A DNA stretch of 64,000 nucleotides from Bacteroides ndongoniae. GTDB taxonomy: Bacteria > Bacteroidota > Bacteroidia > Bacteroidales > Bacteroidaceae. The translations under genes were made by a program, and so were the position numbers. Below are positions 16,878 to 25,530 of the stretch, in pieces. How positions within the stretch are numbered: position 1 is the first letter of the stretch; every line of letters begins with the position of its first letter. The notes beneath the pieces were generated by a model. That model searched no databases. It was not told the origin of the DNA and worked only from the letters and a program-made list of their open reading frames with translations. The stretch covers positions 806,001-870,000 of the forward strand of contig NZ_FNVV01000014.1 of the NCBI RefSeq assembly GCF_900108345.1, read 5' to 3'.

Positions 16878-16914
16878 CTCCCCCTCTGTCTACAATAAAG
16901 ACAGGAAGGAGGAG
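16878..16914 (-). other. Stable hairpin in lysO leader
   Basis: A 14-bp GC-rich arm (16914-16899) pairs with 16891-16878 around a 7-nt loop. No T-tract follows it toward lysO, so it is not a simple terminator. Confidence 0.6.
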
Positions 16915-16944
16915 ATTATAAAAAAATTACATGGAGAGTCGGAC

Positions 16945-17058
16945 TTAGATAAAACCACTGAACCAGTGCACATGCACCGTCTGCTGGCTGTCTGTACCAT
17001 TCTGCTGGCAGACAGGCCGATAGGACGCGTAAAAAGTATAATTCATCATCTGGTTCAT
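16945..17058 (-). CDS. 37-residue small ORF in the lysO leader
   Basis: Too short to be secure. It begins with ATG at 17058 after an A-rich stretch (AACAGAAAGAAACTT), typical of Bacteroides translation starts, about 17 nt downstream of the predicted transcript start. The peptide opens MNQMMNYTFYASYRPV and closes HVHWFSGFI. It contains no lysine, so a lysine-counting attenuator is unlikely. Other roles are a regulatory uORF, or a chance frame. The good promoter and start context are the support. Confidence 0.4.
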   Translation of the reverse strand: MNQMMNYTFYASYRPVCQQNGTDSQQTVHVHWFSGFI

Positions 17059-17081
17059 AAGTTTCTTTCTGTTTTCGGCGG

Positions 17082-17113
17082 CAAAGGTAGAACTTTTCTG
17101 CATATATTCCAAA
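17082..17113 (-). promoter_or_regulatory. Consensus promoter of the lysO leader
   Basis: -33 TTTG at 17113-17110, a 20-bp spacer, then -7 TACCTTTG at 17089-17082. This is a full match to the Bacteroides sigma-ABfr consensus. Confidence 0.85.
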
Positions 17114-17287
17114 TAAATATTCATTTTTAATTGCGTCACTAACTTTTTCAGGTTTAGTATTTACTAATGGGTGCTCGGATTACCTTCCACGGTATATTCC
17201 CATATAATCCCACACCTAAAGCAGAAGAAACTGCTCGCAAAACTTTCTACACCGGCTGCCGGCAGCTTAAAAACTTTCTTCCGAACA

Positions 17288-17319
17288 TTTGTGTATCTGG
17301 TACGCATGACGTAATTTTG
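17288..17319 (+). promoter_or_regulatory. Consensus promoter of MATE-glycerate kinase operon
   Basis: -33 TTTG at 17288-17291, 20-bp spacer, -7 TAATTTTG at 17312-17319. The predicted start lies about 15 nt before the ATG at 17341. This argues against the longer frame that would start at 17167. Confidence 0.85.
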
Positions 17320-17340
17320 GCACAATTTACAATCATACCA

Positions 17341-18717
17341 ATGCGCATTACCAATCAAGGAAATCTGACGGAAGGAAGCATTACGGGAACCATGCTCCGC
17401 TTTGCTTTTCCGCTGATGCTGGGCAACCTGCTGCAGCAGTGCTACAACATTGCCGATACGCTCATCGTTGGCCGCGTACTGGGTGCACAGGCACTGGCCG
17501 CGGTAGGCTCGTCGTATGCCCTCATCATATTTGTAACGTCTGTCTTTATCGGTCTTTGCATGGGATGCAGTGCTGTGTTCTCCATGCAATATGGCGCACG
17601 CGATCTGGCAGCCATGCGGCGCAGCATCTTTTCCGCCATGCTGATTGTCGGTGGTGTCACCCTCCTGCTCAACATTATATCGCTGGCCTTTCTGACTCCT
17701 ATCATCCGCCTGCTGCAAACACCGGCCGAAGTCGAACAGATGACCTACCGCTATCTGTTTATCGTCTTTCTGGGCATGATACCGGTCTGCATCTACAACT
17801 TCTATGCTTTTCTGCTCCGTGCCATAGGCAATTCGGTCGTACCACTGGTATTTCTGCTGGTATCGGTCGTTCTCAACATCGGGCTCGACCTTGCCCTGAT
17901 GCTTGGTCTGGGCATGGGAGTGGAAGGAGCTGCCTGGGCCACGGTAATAGCGCAAACCGTAGCCGCCATAGGGCTGTATGCCTACACACACAGCCATTTC
18001 CCCGAACTTCGGCTGTCGCAAGCCGACCGCGTGACCGACTTCCGTTCCATCCGCCGCATCGCTTCCTACTCGTTCCTGACGTGTGTGCAGCAATCGGTCA
18101 TGAACTTCGGTATCCTAATGGTGCAAGGCCTAGTCAATACGTTTGGCACCGCCGTCATGGCTGCCTTCGCCGCTGCGGTCAAGATAGACTCTTTCGCCTA
18201 CATGCCCGTGCAGGATTTTGGCAACGCCTTCTCCACCTTCATCGCCCAGAACTACGGTGCCGGCCGGCACGAACGCATCCGTCGTGGCATCCGTAGCGCC
18301 GTGGTGCTGACTACCGTTTTCGCCCTGCTGGTTTCGGCTGCCGTCTTTGTCTTGTCGCCATGGCTGATGTCGCTGTTTGTTCCACCCTCCGAAACCGGCA
18401 TCATCGCCATAGGCGTAGAGTATCTCCGCATCGAAGGCAGCTTCTATGTAGGCATCGGCTACCTGTTTCTGCTCTACGGTTTCTACCGTGCCGTAGCCCT
18501 ACCCTCCATGTCGGTAGTTCTGACCGTCATTTCACTGGGCAGCCGCGTGCTACTGGCCTACGTACTGGCAGCCATTCCTTCGGTGGGCTACACCGGCATC
18601 TGGTGGTCGGTACCCATTGGCTGGGCACTGGCCGACGTGGCAGGCGTATGGTACTACCGGCGAAAACTGTCCGACCGGCTGCGCCCGACAGACTGCACAG
18701 CATCGTGTTCACCCTAA
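17341..18717 (+). CDS. MATE family multidrug/metabolite exporter
   Basis: Twelve-helix inner-membrane antiporter of the MATE (MatE/NorM-DinF) family. I chose the ATG at 17341 (458 aa) because a consensus promoter lies at 17288-17319, and the family start (ITNQGNLTEGSITGTMLRFAFPLMLGNLLQQ) follows. The two MatE halves begin near residues 18 and 245. The signature GNLLQQCYNIADTLIVGR is of the bacterial type common in Bacteroides. The substrate is unknown. The glycerate kinase gene follows after 14 bp, so the two are co-transcribed. Confidence 0.93.
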   Translation: MRITNQGNLTEGSITGTMLRFAFPLMLGNLLQQCYNIADTLIVGRVLGAQALAAVGSSYALIIFVTSVFIGLCMGCSAVFSMQYGARDLAAMRRSIFSAMLIVGGVTLLLNIISLAFLTPIIRLLQTPAEVEQMTYRYLFIVFLGMIPVCIYNFYAFLLRAIGNSVVPLVFLLVSVVLNIGLDLALMLGLGMGVEGAAWATVIAQTVAAIGLYAYTHSHFPELRLSQADRVTDFRSIRRIASYSFLTCVQQSVMNFGILMVQGLVNTFGTAVMAAFAAAVKIDSFAYMPVQDFGNAFSTFIAQNYGAGRHERIRRGIRSAVVLTTVFALLVSAAVFVLSPWLMSLFVPPSETGIIAIGVEYLRIEGSFYVGIGYLFLLYGFYRAVALPSMSVVLTVISLGSRVLLAYVLAAIPSVGYTGIWWSVPIGWALADVAGVWYYRRKLSDRLRPTDCTASCSP

Positions 18718-18731
18718 TCATCCGTTCACTC

Positions 18732-19889
18732 ATGAGAAAAGTAATTCTTGCCATTGATTCCTTTAAAGGCTGCCTCAGTTCGAAAGAGGCAGAAACAGCC
18801 GCCGCACAGGGCATACGCCACGCATTCCCCACGTGTGAAACCATCTGCCTGCCCGTGGCCGACGGCGGAGAAGGCATGCAGAGAGTCCTGACCGAAGCCT
18901 TGAACGGTCGGGAAATCCGGTTGTCAGCCCACGACCCGTTGATGCAGATGCGCCAGACGGCATACGGTCTGTCGGGCGACGGTACAACGGCTTTTATCGA
19001 AATGGCCGCCATCAGCGGGCTACCGTTAGTTCCGCTCCGGCAGCGCAATCCGTCGCTGACCACCACCTACGGAACGGGCGAACTGATCAAAGATGCCCTG
19101 AACCGCGGCTGCCGTCGTTTCGTCATCGGGCTGGGAGGCAGTGCCACCAACGATGCAGGACTGGGTATGCTGCAAGCCCTGGGGTTCCGCTTCCGGGACA
19201 GGTACGGCAACGAATTAGGTAAAGCCCAACCCATGTGCGGGCAACTGCTGAACGAGATAGCCTTCATTGACTCCTCCACCGCCCTACCTGCGTTGCGCGA
19301 AGCCCGTTTCACCGCCGCCTGCGATGTATGCAATCCGTTCTTCGGTCCCGAAGGAGCCGCCTGCGTCTTTGCACCGCAAAAGGGAGCAGACCCGGAAATG
19401 GTGGCAGCACTGGACAAAGGACTGCAACACCTGGCGCAAGTCATCCGGCAGACCACCGGACGCGACATCGCCACCTTACCCGGCGCCGGAGCAGCCGGAG
19501 GCATGGGAGGCACCTTGTCTGCCCTGCTCAACGCCGAACTGAAGCCCGGCATAGACTTGCTGCTCGACCTGACGGACTTTGACAAGCTAATCGAAGGTGC
19601 CGACCTCATCATCACCGGCGAAGGAAAATCGGACCGCCAGACGGTGATGGGCAAAGTTCCGTCGGGCATCCTGAAACGGGCCAGGCGGCAAGGCATCCCC
19701 GTCATCCTCGTATCCGGCAGCATCGAAGATGCCGATATCCTGAACCAGGCCGGCTTCCGTGCCGCCTTTTCCATTACTCCGGCTCCGATGTCTTTGGAAG
19801 AAGCCATGCGACCGTCCACGGCCTGCCGAAACATCATGCAGACCGTCGAACAGATCTGCCGGATATGGGACGGAACGTCTGTTTTATAA
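18732..19889 (+). CDS. glxK: Glycerate kinase (type I, GlxK/GarK)
   Basis: Phosphorylates D-glycerate with ATP, giving 2-phosphoglycerate for glycolysis. The true start is the ATG at 18732 (385 aa): MRKVILAIDSFKGCLSS is the family N-terminus, and the frame's longer upstream part overlaps the MATE gene. Family blocks are visible: PVADGGEGM, TYGTGELIKDAL, GLGGSATNDAGLGML, GAGAAGGMGG and ITGEGKSDRQT. Full length. It is the second gene of an operon with the MATE pump; whether they share a metabolite is open. Confidence 0.95.
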   Translation: MRKVILAIDSFKGCLSSKEAETAAAQGIRHAFPTCETICLPVADGGEGMQRVLTEALNGREIRLSAHDPLMQMRQTAYGLSGDGTTAFIEMAAISGLPLVPLRQRNPSLTTTYGTGELIKDALNRGCRRFVIGLGGSATNDAGLGMLQALGFRFRDRYGNELGKAQPMCGQLLNEIAFIDSSTALPALREARFTAACDVCNPFFGPEGAACVFAPQKGADPEMVAALDKGLQHLAQVIRQTTGRDIATLPGAGAAGGMGGTLSALLNAELKPGIDLLLDLTDFDKLIEGADLIITGEGKSDRQTVMGKVPSGILKRARRQGIPVILVSGSIEDADILNQAGFRAAFSITPAPMSLEEAMRPSTACRNIMQTVEQICRIWDGTSVL

Positions 19890-19925
19890 AGCCTTCCACT
19901 GAAACAAGCATAAACGGGCATAAAA

Positions 19926-20058
19926 AGAGAGTGTATCAAATGAAGAAACGGCTTTTCTCAGGCATGGATTACACGGAGATTCACGGATTACTTCTTCTTC
20001 CGGGTAATTCTGTGCTCATTTCACATAAGCCAGTTATTCTTCAATTGATACACTCTCT
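19926..20058. mobile_element. 133-bp MITE-like inverted-repeat element
   Basis: AGAGAGTGTATCAA (from 19926) is matched perfectly by TTGATACACTCTCT ending at 20058. The homology continues inwards (TGAAGAA / TTCTTCA, GGCTT / AAGCC) to arms of about 30 bp. The centre holds a CACGGATTAC motif related to the CCGTG hairpins. It carries no ORF. It lies between convergent genes, so it may also end transcription from both sides. No transposase is near. Confidence 0.6.
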
Positions 20059-20094
20059 ATATACTCGGCGTCAAGCAACGACGCAACCTTCTCT

Positions 20095-21342
20095 TTAAGA
20101 AAGCTTGTGGATAATCAGTCCTGAACGCAACTTAGGTTCGAACCACGTTGTCTTGGGAGGCATGATGTTGCCCGTATCGGCAATATCCATCAGCTGCTTC
20201 ATGCTGACCGGATAGAGTGCCAGTGCCATCTTCATCTCGCCACTGTCCACACGGCGCTTCAACTCGCCCAATCCACGGATTCCGCCGACAAAGTCAATGC
20301 GCTTGTCCGAACGGAGGTCCTTGATGCCCAATATCTCGTCGAGAATCAGGTTGGAAGAAATCGTCACGTCAAGCACCCCGATCGGGTCGTTATCGTCGTA
20401 AGTACCCGGTTTGGCAGTCAGGCTGTACCACTTGCCGTCCAGATAAAGCGAGAAGTTGTGCAGACAGGCCGGTTTGTAGATCTCGGCGCCCTTTTCCTCT
20501 ACATCGAAATGACGGCTTACCGCTTCAAGGAACTGTGCAGGAGTCAGACCGTTCAGATCCTTCACGACACGGTTGTAGTCGATAATCGTCAGTTGGTTGG
20601 CAGGGAAGCACACCGCCATGAAGTAGTTATACTCTTCATCGCCCCGGTGATTCGGGTTCTGCTTTGCCTTCTCGGCACCAACCAACGCTGCAGCGGCACT
20701 GCGGTGGTGTCCGTCGGCAATGTAGAGAGCCGGCATCTTGGCAAACTCGCGGGTAATGGCAGCGATATCTTCCGGACGGTCAATCACCCAGAATGTATGA
20801 CCGAAACCATCGTCAGGAGCCACAAAGTCGTACACGGGCGGCTGTGCCGTATAGCGGGCAATCAGCGCATCAAGCGTCTTGTTGTCGGGATAGGCAAAAA
20901 AGACCGGTTCGATGTTCGCATTGTTCACGCGGACGTGTTTCATGCGGTCTTCTTCCTTGTCGCGGCGGGTCAGCTCATGCTTCCTGATGACACCGTTCAT
21001 GTAGTCGGGCACGTAAGCGCCTACCACCAGTCCGAACTGCGTCTTGCCATTCATCGTCTGGGCATAGATGTAATAGTTTTCTTTCTCGTCCTGCACCAGC
21101 CAGCCTTTATCCTGGAATTTCTGGAAATTCTCGGCAGCCTTCTGGTAAACACGCGGATCGTGTTCGTCGGTACCTACAGGGAAGTCTATCTCGGGCTTGA
21201 TAATGTGGTAGAGAGACATCTCATTGCCTTCGGCCTCGGCACGCGCTTCTTCAGAGTTCAGCACGTCGTAAGGGCGGGAAGCTACTTTTTCCACCAGCTC
21301 TTTGGGGGGACGGAGTCCCTTGAATGGTTTGATTGTTGCCAT
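20095..21342 (-). CDS. DUF1015 family protein, serine-operon member
   Basis: Conserved 415-aa protein of the DUF1015 family, which has been related to the ParB/sulfiredoxin fold. Visible motifs are RPYDV (23-27), KHELTRRDKEEDR (121-133) and ADGHHR (209-214). The last resembles the GHHR motif of archaeal free-serine kinase SerK in the same superfamily. It is the last gene of the serC-serA operon, only 6 bp after a small membrane protein. The setting points to phosphoserine or serine chemistry, but this is inference. The biochemical role is unproven. Confidence 0.85.
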   Translation of the reverse strand: MATIKPFKGLRPPKELVEKVASRPYDVLNSEEARAEAEGNEMSLYHIIKPEIDFPVGTDEHDPRVYQKAAENFQKFQDKGWLVQDEKENYYIYAQTMNGKTQFGLVVGAYVPDYMNGVIRKHELTRRDKEEDRMKHVRVNNANIEPVFFAYPDNKTLDALIARYTAQPPVYDFVAPDDGFGHTFWVIDRPEDIAAITREFAKMPALYIADGHHRSAAAALVGAEKAKQNPNHRGDEEYNYFMAVCFPANQLTIIDYNRVVKDLNGLTPAQFLEAVSRHFDVEEKGAEIYKPACLHNFSLYLDGKWYSLTAKPGTYDDNDPIGVLDVTISSNLILDEILGIKDLRSDKRIDFVGGIRGLGELKRRVDSGEMKMALALYPVSMKQLMDIADTGNIMPPKTTWFEPKLRSGLIIHKLS

Positions 21343-21348
21343 AAATAC

Positions 21349-21555
21349 TCAGTTTTCTTTTGAAGTTGTTTTCATTCTACGCTTAAAGGCAAACACTATT
21401 TCGAAGGCTGCCACGCACAACAGAAGCAATGCCATTCCCTGTAAAAAGCCTTCCGCATAATCGGACATGCTGACCAGACCTGTCAACCCGTTCAGCGAAA
21501 CAGCCAATATCAACGGAATGTATATCTGTATGCACTCTTTGGTTTCCTTCTTCAT
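21349..21555 (-). CDS. Small two-helix membrane protein in serine operon
   Basis: 68 residues with two hydrophobic segments (YIPLILAVSLNGLTGLV and GFLQGMALLLLCVAAFEIVF). The N-terminus is charged (MKKETKECIQ) and the C-terminus basic (KRRMKTTSKEN). It sits 16 bp after serA and 6 bp before the DUF1015 gene, so translation of this frame in the operon is likely. I recognise no family. Confidence 0.75.
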   Translation of the reverse strand: MKKETKECIQIYIPLILAVSLNGLTGLVSMSDYAEGFLQGMALLLLCVAAFEIVFAFKRRMKTTSKEN

Positions 21556-21571
21556 AGCCGTACCTTTTATT

Positions 21572-22492
21572 TTATTTGTTCACGCGGAACTTCTCGCAAC
21601 CGTCTTTCAGGAAGCCTACAATCTGTTTAGCGGCAGCAATACCGGCATTGATGTTGGCTTCGGCGGTCTGTGCACCCATCTTCTTGGGTGTAGAGAAATA
21701 GCGACCTGCAAACTTGGCAGCAAACGTTTCGTGAGCAGCCGGCATGATGTCGGTCATGTACTTCAGGTCGGTACGCTCTTCCATCAGCTGAATCAGTTCG
21801 GCCTCGTTGATAACCTCCTTACGGGCTGTGTTCACCAGCAGTCCGCCTTTCGGCATCTTGCCTACCAAAGCATGATTGATAGAGTTCTTTGTTTCGGCAG
21901 TAGCCGGAATATGCAAGGAAACGACATCACATGTAGCGTACAGTTCCTCGGCCGAACCAACCGCTTTCACGCCATCATTTTCGATAACCTCTTTCGGGCA
22001 GAATGCGTCGTAAGCATAGATTTCCATGCCAAATCCCTTGGCGATGCGTGCCACGTTGCGACCTACATTTCCATAGGCATGGATACCCAGTTTCTTACCT
22101 TTCAACTCCGTGCCCGAAGTACCGTTATACATATTGCGCACAGCCATCACCATCAGTCCGAAAGCCAGTTCGGCTACGGCGTTCGAGTTCTGTCCCGGCG
22201 TATTCATCACACATACATTGTGAGCAGTAGCAGCTTCCAGGTCTACATTGTCGTAACCGGCACCGGCACGTACCACAATCTTCAGCTGCTTGGCAGCGTC
22301 CAATACTTCTGCGTCAATGATATCGCTGCGGATAATGATGGCATCGGCATCCTTTACCGCATCCAGTAACTTGGCTTTCTCACCATATTTTTCCAGCAGG
22401 GCCAATTCGTAGCCTGCTGCTTCTATTTCCTTACGAATACCGTCTACGGCCACTTTGGCAAACGGTTTGTCTGTTGCAACTAATACTTTCAT
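21572..22492 (-). CDS. serA: D-3-phosphoglycerate dehydrogenase, short Lys-type
   Basis: First step of serine synthesis: oxidises 3-phosphoglycerate to phosphohydroxypyruvate with NAD+. The 306-aa form has only the substrate- and nucleotide-binding domains and no ACT regulatory domain. The substrate Arg lies in VRAGAGYDNVD, and the Rossmann motif is GIHAYGNVGRNVA. The usual catalytic His of TPHIG is replaced by Lys270 in TPKKMGAQT. That replacement defines the so-called type IIIK enzymes described from Entamoeba and Bacteroides. Central gene of the serC-serA-DUF1015 operon. Confidence 0.95.
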   Translation of the reverse strand: MKVLVATDKPFAKVAVDGIRKEIEAAGYELALLEKYGEKAKLLDAVKDADAIIIRSDIIDAEVLDAAKQLKIVVRAGAGYDNVDLEAATAHNVCVMNTPGQNSNAVAELAFGLMVMAVRNMYNGTSGTELKGKKLGIHAYGNVGRNVARIAKGFGMEIYAYDAFCPKEVIENDGVKAVGSAEELYATCDVVSLHIPATAETKNSINHALVGKMPKGGLLVNTARKEVINEAELIQLMEERTDLKYMTDIMPAAHETFAAKFAGRYFSTPKKMGAQTAEANINAGIAAAKQIVGFLKDGCEKFRVNK

Positions 22493-22516
22493 AGTTTTAT
22501 GATATTAGAAAAAAAA

Positions 22517-22595
22517 TTCACCACAGAATACACCCATCATCACAGCCATCATCCGAAAAAGAGTATCTGTGGTAATCTGTGCAATCTGTGGTGAA
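22517..22595. repeat. CCGTG-type hairpin repeat, copy 2 (serC-serA spacer)
   Basis: TTCACCACAGA (22517-22527) and TCTGTGGTGAA (22585-22595) form a perfect 11-bp inverted repeat with inner repeats of ATCTGTG. It occupies most of the 124-bp gap between serC and serA, so it could modulate read-through or processing of the operon mRNA. Confidence 0.7.
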
Positions 22596-22616
22596 CTATA
22601 ATTGGTTTATTTCAGA

Positions 22617-23684
22617 TTAATGAAGTTTCTCGAATTCTTGCATGCAGTCGATCAGAGCCTGTACACTTTCCTTCGGCATGGCGTTATAGCACGATGCACG
22701 GAAACCGCCAACCGAACGATGTCCCTTGATACCTACCATACCCTTTTCGGTAGCAAACTTCAGGAAGTCAGCTTCCAGATCCTTGTATTCGGGAGCCATA
22801 ACGAAGCAGATGTTCATGCGCGAACGGTCTTCCTTGGCAGCTGTTCCCACAAACATCTTGTTGCGGTCGATTTCAGCGTACAGCATGTCAGCCTTTTCGA
22901 TGGCACGGCGTTCCATTTCCTTCACGCCACCCTGAGCCTTGATCCAGCGCAATGTAAGCATGGCCGAGTAAATGGGCACTACCGGCGGTGTATTGAACAT
23001 TGAACCGCCATCGATATGTGTCTGATAGTTCAGCATGGTCGGGATGTAACGCGAAACCTTGCCTACTGCATCGTTTTTCACAATGACGAACGTTACGCCG
23101 GCAGGAGCCAGATTCTTCTGTGCACCGCCATAGATACAGATATATTTGGACACGTCGACCGGACGCGAGAAAATATCAGAAGACATATCGGCAATCATCG
23201 GAACATTCACGTCAAGATCGTGCTTGATTTCGGTACCGAAAATAGTATTGTTCGTCGTGATGTGGAAATAATCGACGTCAGCAGGGATTGTATAGTCTTT
23301 CGGGATGAAAGTAAAGTTTGCGTCAGCCGAAGAAGCCACCTCTACTACTTCACCGAAAGCCTTTGCTTCCTTCATGGCTTTCTTGGCCCATGTACCGGTA
23401 TTCAGATAGGCTGCTTTCTTTTCCAGGAAGTTGTAGGGGACCATGCAGAATTCCAGACTGGCACCACCACCCAAAAACAATACTGAATAACCTTCGGGAA
23501 TATTAAGTAATTCTTTGAACAATGCCACAGCTTCGTCCACAACGGGCTGAAAATCTTTGGCACGATGGCTGATTTCCATCAGTGAGAGACCGGAACCGTT
23601 AAAGTCCAAGATAGCTTTCGCTGTGTCTTCGATCACCTCGCGCGGAAGGATGGAGGGTCCTGCATTGAAATTATGCTTTTTCAT
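22617..23684 (-). CDS. serC: Phosphoserine aminotransferase
   Basis: PLP enzyme that turns 3-phosphohydroxypyruvate plus glutamate into O-phosphoserine; it also serves pyridoxal phosphate synthesis. 355 aa, full length. The N-terminus [14 protein letters not shown] is the family signature. The PLP lysine lies in [12 protein letters not shown]. The phosphate-binding [11 protein letters not shown] block is near the C-terminus. First gene of the serine operon with a good promoter at 23737-23767. Confidence 0.97.
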   Translation of the reverse strand: MKKHNFNAGPSILPREVIEDTAKAILDFNGSGLSLMEISHRAKDFQPVVDEAVALFKELLNIPEGYSVLFLGGGASLEFCMVPYNFLEKKAAYLNTGTWAKKAMKEAKAFGEVVEVASSADANFTFIPKDYTIPADVDYFHITTNNTIFGTEIKHDLDVNVPMIADMSSDIFSRPVDVSKYICIYGGAQKNLAPAGVTFVIVKNDAVGKVSRYIPTMLNYQTHIDGGSMFNTPPVVPIYSAMLTLRWIKAQGGVKEMERRAIEKADMLYAEIDRNKMFVGTAAKEDRSRMNICFVMAPEYKDLEADFLKFATEKGMVGIKGHRSVGGFRASCYNAMPKESVQALIDCMQEFEKLH

Positions 23685-23736
23685 TTAAAGTGTGTTTTTG
23701 GTTATACAATTCGTTCATTTCTGTCTTTCGACATGG

Positions 23737-23767
23737 CGAAATTACGGAATTATTTCTTTAAAACAAA
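23737..23767 (-). promoter_or_regulatory. Promoter of the serine operon
   Basis: -33 TTTG (23767-23764), 19-bp spacer, -7 TAATTTCG (23744-23737, one mismatch to TAnnTTTG). The leader is about 45 nt. The remaining spacer up to 24009 is AT-rich and shows nothing else I can support. Confidence 0.7.
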
Positions 23768-24009
23768 TCTTTCCTTATGAAAAAACCATTTTTAAACGTA
23801 TTTTCCTATCTTTTTATTGGTTTATACAGGAAATATACACCAATTTGTTACATATACTTGCCAAGTCACCTAACAAAAAGGCAAACTGAAAGTTTATGGC
23901 CTCCATTAGCAACTATTAAGCAGAAAAAACTGCAAATAAAATGCATATTTATCACATAGCACCTTTTCTAGTATGTTCAGCAGCATGTTTCCGCCGTTTT
24001 TCACTATTT

Positions 24010-25329
24010 TTATTTGGCTTCCTCGATGATTGTCTTCATCCCCTTGATCTTTTCGCCACGCACCAACGTCAACAGCTGTTTCACCTTGCTGCGACGCACA
24101 GCCACAAAGGCATAATGCTCTTTCACGTCTACCTGCCCCACATCCTCACGCGTCAGGCCACCTTTCTTATACAAGAAACCGACAATGTCCACCTTGTTCA
24201 GCTTGTCCTTCTTTCCTTTCCCTATATATAAGGTCGCCCATCGCGACTTCATCGGTTTGGGTATCTGCACCGGCATTTCAAAGCAAGGAACCTCATCGGA
24301 CAGATACGCGGGCAGGTGTTCTTCGGGATGCAGTATCAGATAGGCCGATCCGCTGGCGTCCCATCGTGCCGTACGTCCGTTGCGGTGGGTAAAGGCTTCT
24401 TCGTTGACCGGCAAGTGGTAGTGCACCACGTTGTCCATACCCGGGATGTCGAGTCCGCGCGCAGCCAGGTCGGTCGACACCAGCACGGGGCTGCTTCCAT
24501 TGCGAAACTTGTAAAGGGCTCGCTCACGGTCGGGTTGCTCCATGCCGCCGTGAAACATTTCGCAAGGAAACTTCCGCGAACGCAGGTACTGCACCACGCG
24601 CTCCACACTCTCACGGTAATTCACAAACACCAGCGTCGAGGCATTACCCAAGCAACACAACAGGTTGTACAGTGTCTCCAGCTTGTCCTTTTCAGGCGAA
24701 AGTACCTGTTGCAGGCTCAGACGTGCTCCGGTCTTTTCCGCCGGCAGGAAGTCGAGCTTCACCAGCCCCTCCCCGTCCACACCGGCAAACTGCGGAATCT
24801 CTTCGGCATCGGTTGCCGAAAGCAATACGCGCTTCCGTAGCGAAGGCAGCTGACCGATGACTTCAGCCATCTCGTCCTGAAAGCCGAACTCCAGACACTT
24901 GTCGAACTCGTCGATGACCAGCGTTGTCACCCGTCCGGCATCGAAATTCTGTTTCTGCAAATGGTCGTTCATGCGCCCCGGTGTGCCGATGATGACCGCC
25001 GGGTTCAGTCCCTTCATCGTACGGTGCTCGTCCATAGCCGGACGCCCGCCGTAACAGCTCATCGCCTTGAAAGGCGTATTCATGGCCTTGAACACGCCTT
25101 CTATCTGCAACGCCAGTTCGCGCGAGGGTACCAGCACCACTGCCTGCACGCCCTGCACATCGGGTTTCAACGAGCCTACCAGCGGCAAAAGGAAAGCCAA
25201 CGTCTTACCCGACCCCGTGGGCGAAAGCAATACAAGGTTACAGCTGGCAGCATACGCCTTACAGGCAGCTTCCTGCATAGGGTTCAGCTGTTCGATATTC
25301 AAGTGATGAAGAATGTCCTGAAGTTCCAT
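24010..25329 (-). CDS. DEAD-box-type RNA helicase with DbpA-like C-terminus
   Basis: ATP-dependent RNA helicase. I chose the ATG at 25329 (439 aa, MELQDILHHLNIEQLNPMQEAA) which opens directly into the Q-motif; the longer frame starts inside the promoter. Motifs: Walker A SPTGSGKT (36-43), PSREL, TPGR, motif II DEFD (140-143) instead of DEAD, SAT (171-173), STDLAARGLD, and HRNGRTAR instead of HRxGRxGR. The C-terminal ~70 residues resemble the DbpA RNA-binding domain (VDIVGFLYKKGGL..), which in DbpA targets 23S rRNA. A ribosome-assembly role is therefore likely. Single gene. Confidence 0.92.
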   Translation of the reverse strand: MELQDILHHLNIEQLNPMQEAACKAYAASCNLVLLSPTGSGKTLAFLLPLVGSLKPDVQGVQAVVLVPSRELALQIEGVFKAMNTPFKAMSCYGGRPAMDEHRTMKGLNPAVIIGTPGRMNDHLQKQNFDAGRVTTLVIDEFDKCLEFGFQDEMAEVIGQLPSLRKRVLLSATDAEEIPQFAGVDGEGLVKLDFLPAEKTGARLSLQQVLSPEKDKLETLYNLLCCLGNASTLVFVNYRESVERVVQYLRSRKFPCEMFHGGMEQPDRERALYKFRNGSSPVLVSTDLAARGLDIPGMDNVVHYHLPVNEEAFTHRNGRTARWDASGSAYLILHPEEHLPAYLSDEVPCFEMPVQIPKPMKSRWATLYIGKGKKDKLNKVDIVGFLYKKGGLTREDVGQVDVKEHYAFVAVRRSKVKQLLTLVRGEKIKGMKTIIEEAK

Positions 25330-25361
25330 ATAGCAAAATAGGTATTTACATAAAATCGGTT

Positions 25362-25369
25362 CAAAAATA
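25362..25369 (-). promoter_or_regulatory. -7 box of the helicase gene
   Basis: TATTTTTG matches TAnnTTTG and lies 33 bp upstream of the ATG. It lies just outside the left inverted repeat of the 25.4-29.1 kb islet. Confidence 0.6.
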
Positions 25370-25457
25370 GTGTTTTTTTCGCAAACGACTGACATCTTGT
25401 TGCTTTTAGGAACGGATTACGCGGAAATACACAGGGAAAGAAAATAAAGATGGAATC

Positions 25458-25530
25458 CTGCAAAACTTGCAAAACTTGCAAACTTGCATAGCCCTCACAC
25501 CCACACACGCGCATGCGCATACGCGCGTAC
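25458..25530 (+). repeat. Islet-flanking inverted repeat, left copy
   Basis: Three tandem units of GCAAAACTT/GCAAACTT lead into GCATAGCCCTCACAC, a CA-rich run and an alternating CGCG tract (ACGCGCATGCGCATACGCGCG). The reverse complement of this whole order stands at 29053-29116. Alternating CGCG/CACA tracts can adopt Z-DNA. Confidence 0.75.

Larger units (their letters stand above)
16790..17075 (-). promoter_or_regulatory. Structured ~285-nt leader of lysO with small ORF and hairpin
   Basis: From the promoter at 17082-17113 a transcript would run about 285 nt before the lysO start. It contains a 37-codon ORF (16945-17058). It also contains a stable hairpin formed by CTCCTCCTTCCTGTCT and AGACAGAGGGGGAG (minus strand, 16914-16878). 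A run of seven T precedes that hairpin (16927-16921). It does not look like the known lysine riboswitch to me. A leader-peptide attenuator is one reading. Confidence 0.5.

Noticed and set aside
16790..17075. L-box lysine riboswitch before lysO
   Set aside because: I could not find the L-box conserved core or its multi-helix junction; the hairpin seen is of another type.
23941..24231. 96-codon plus-strand frame before and over the helicase 3' end
   Set aside because: Mostly antisense to the helicase gene and without any protein signature.
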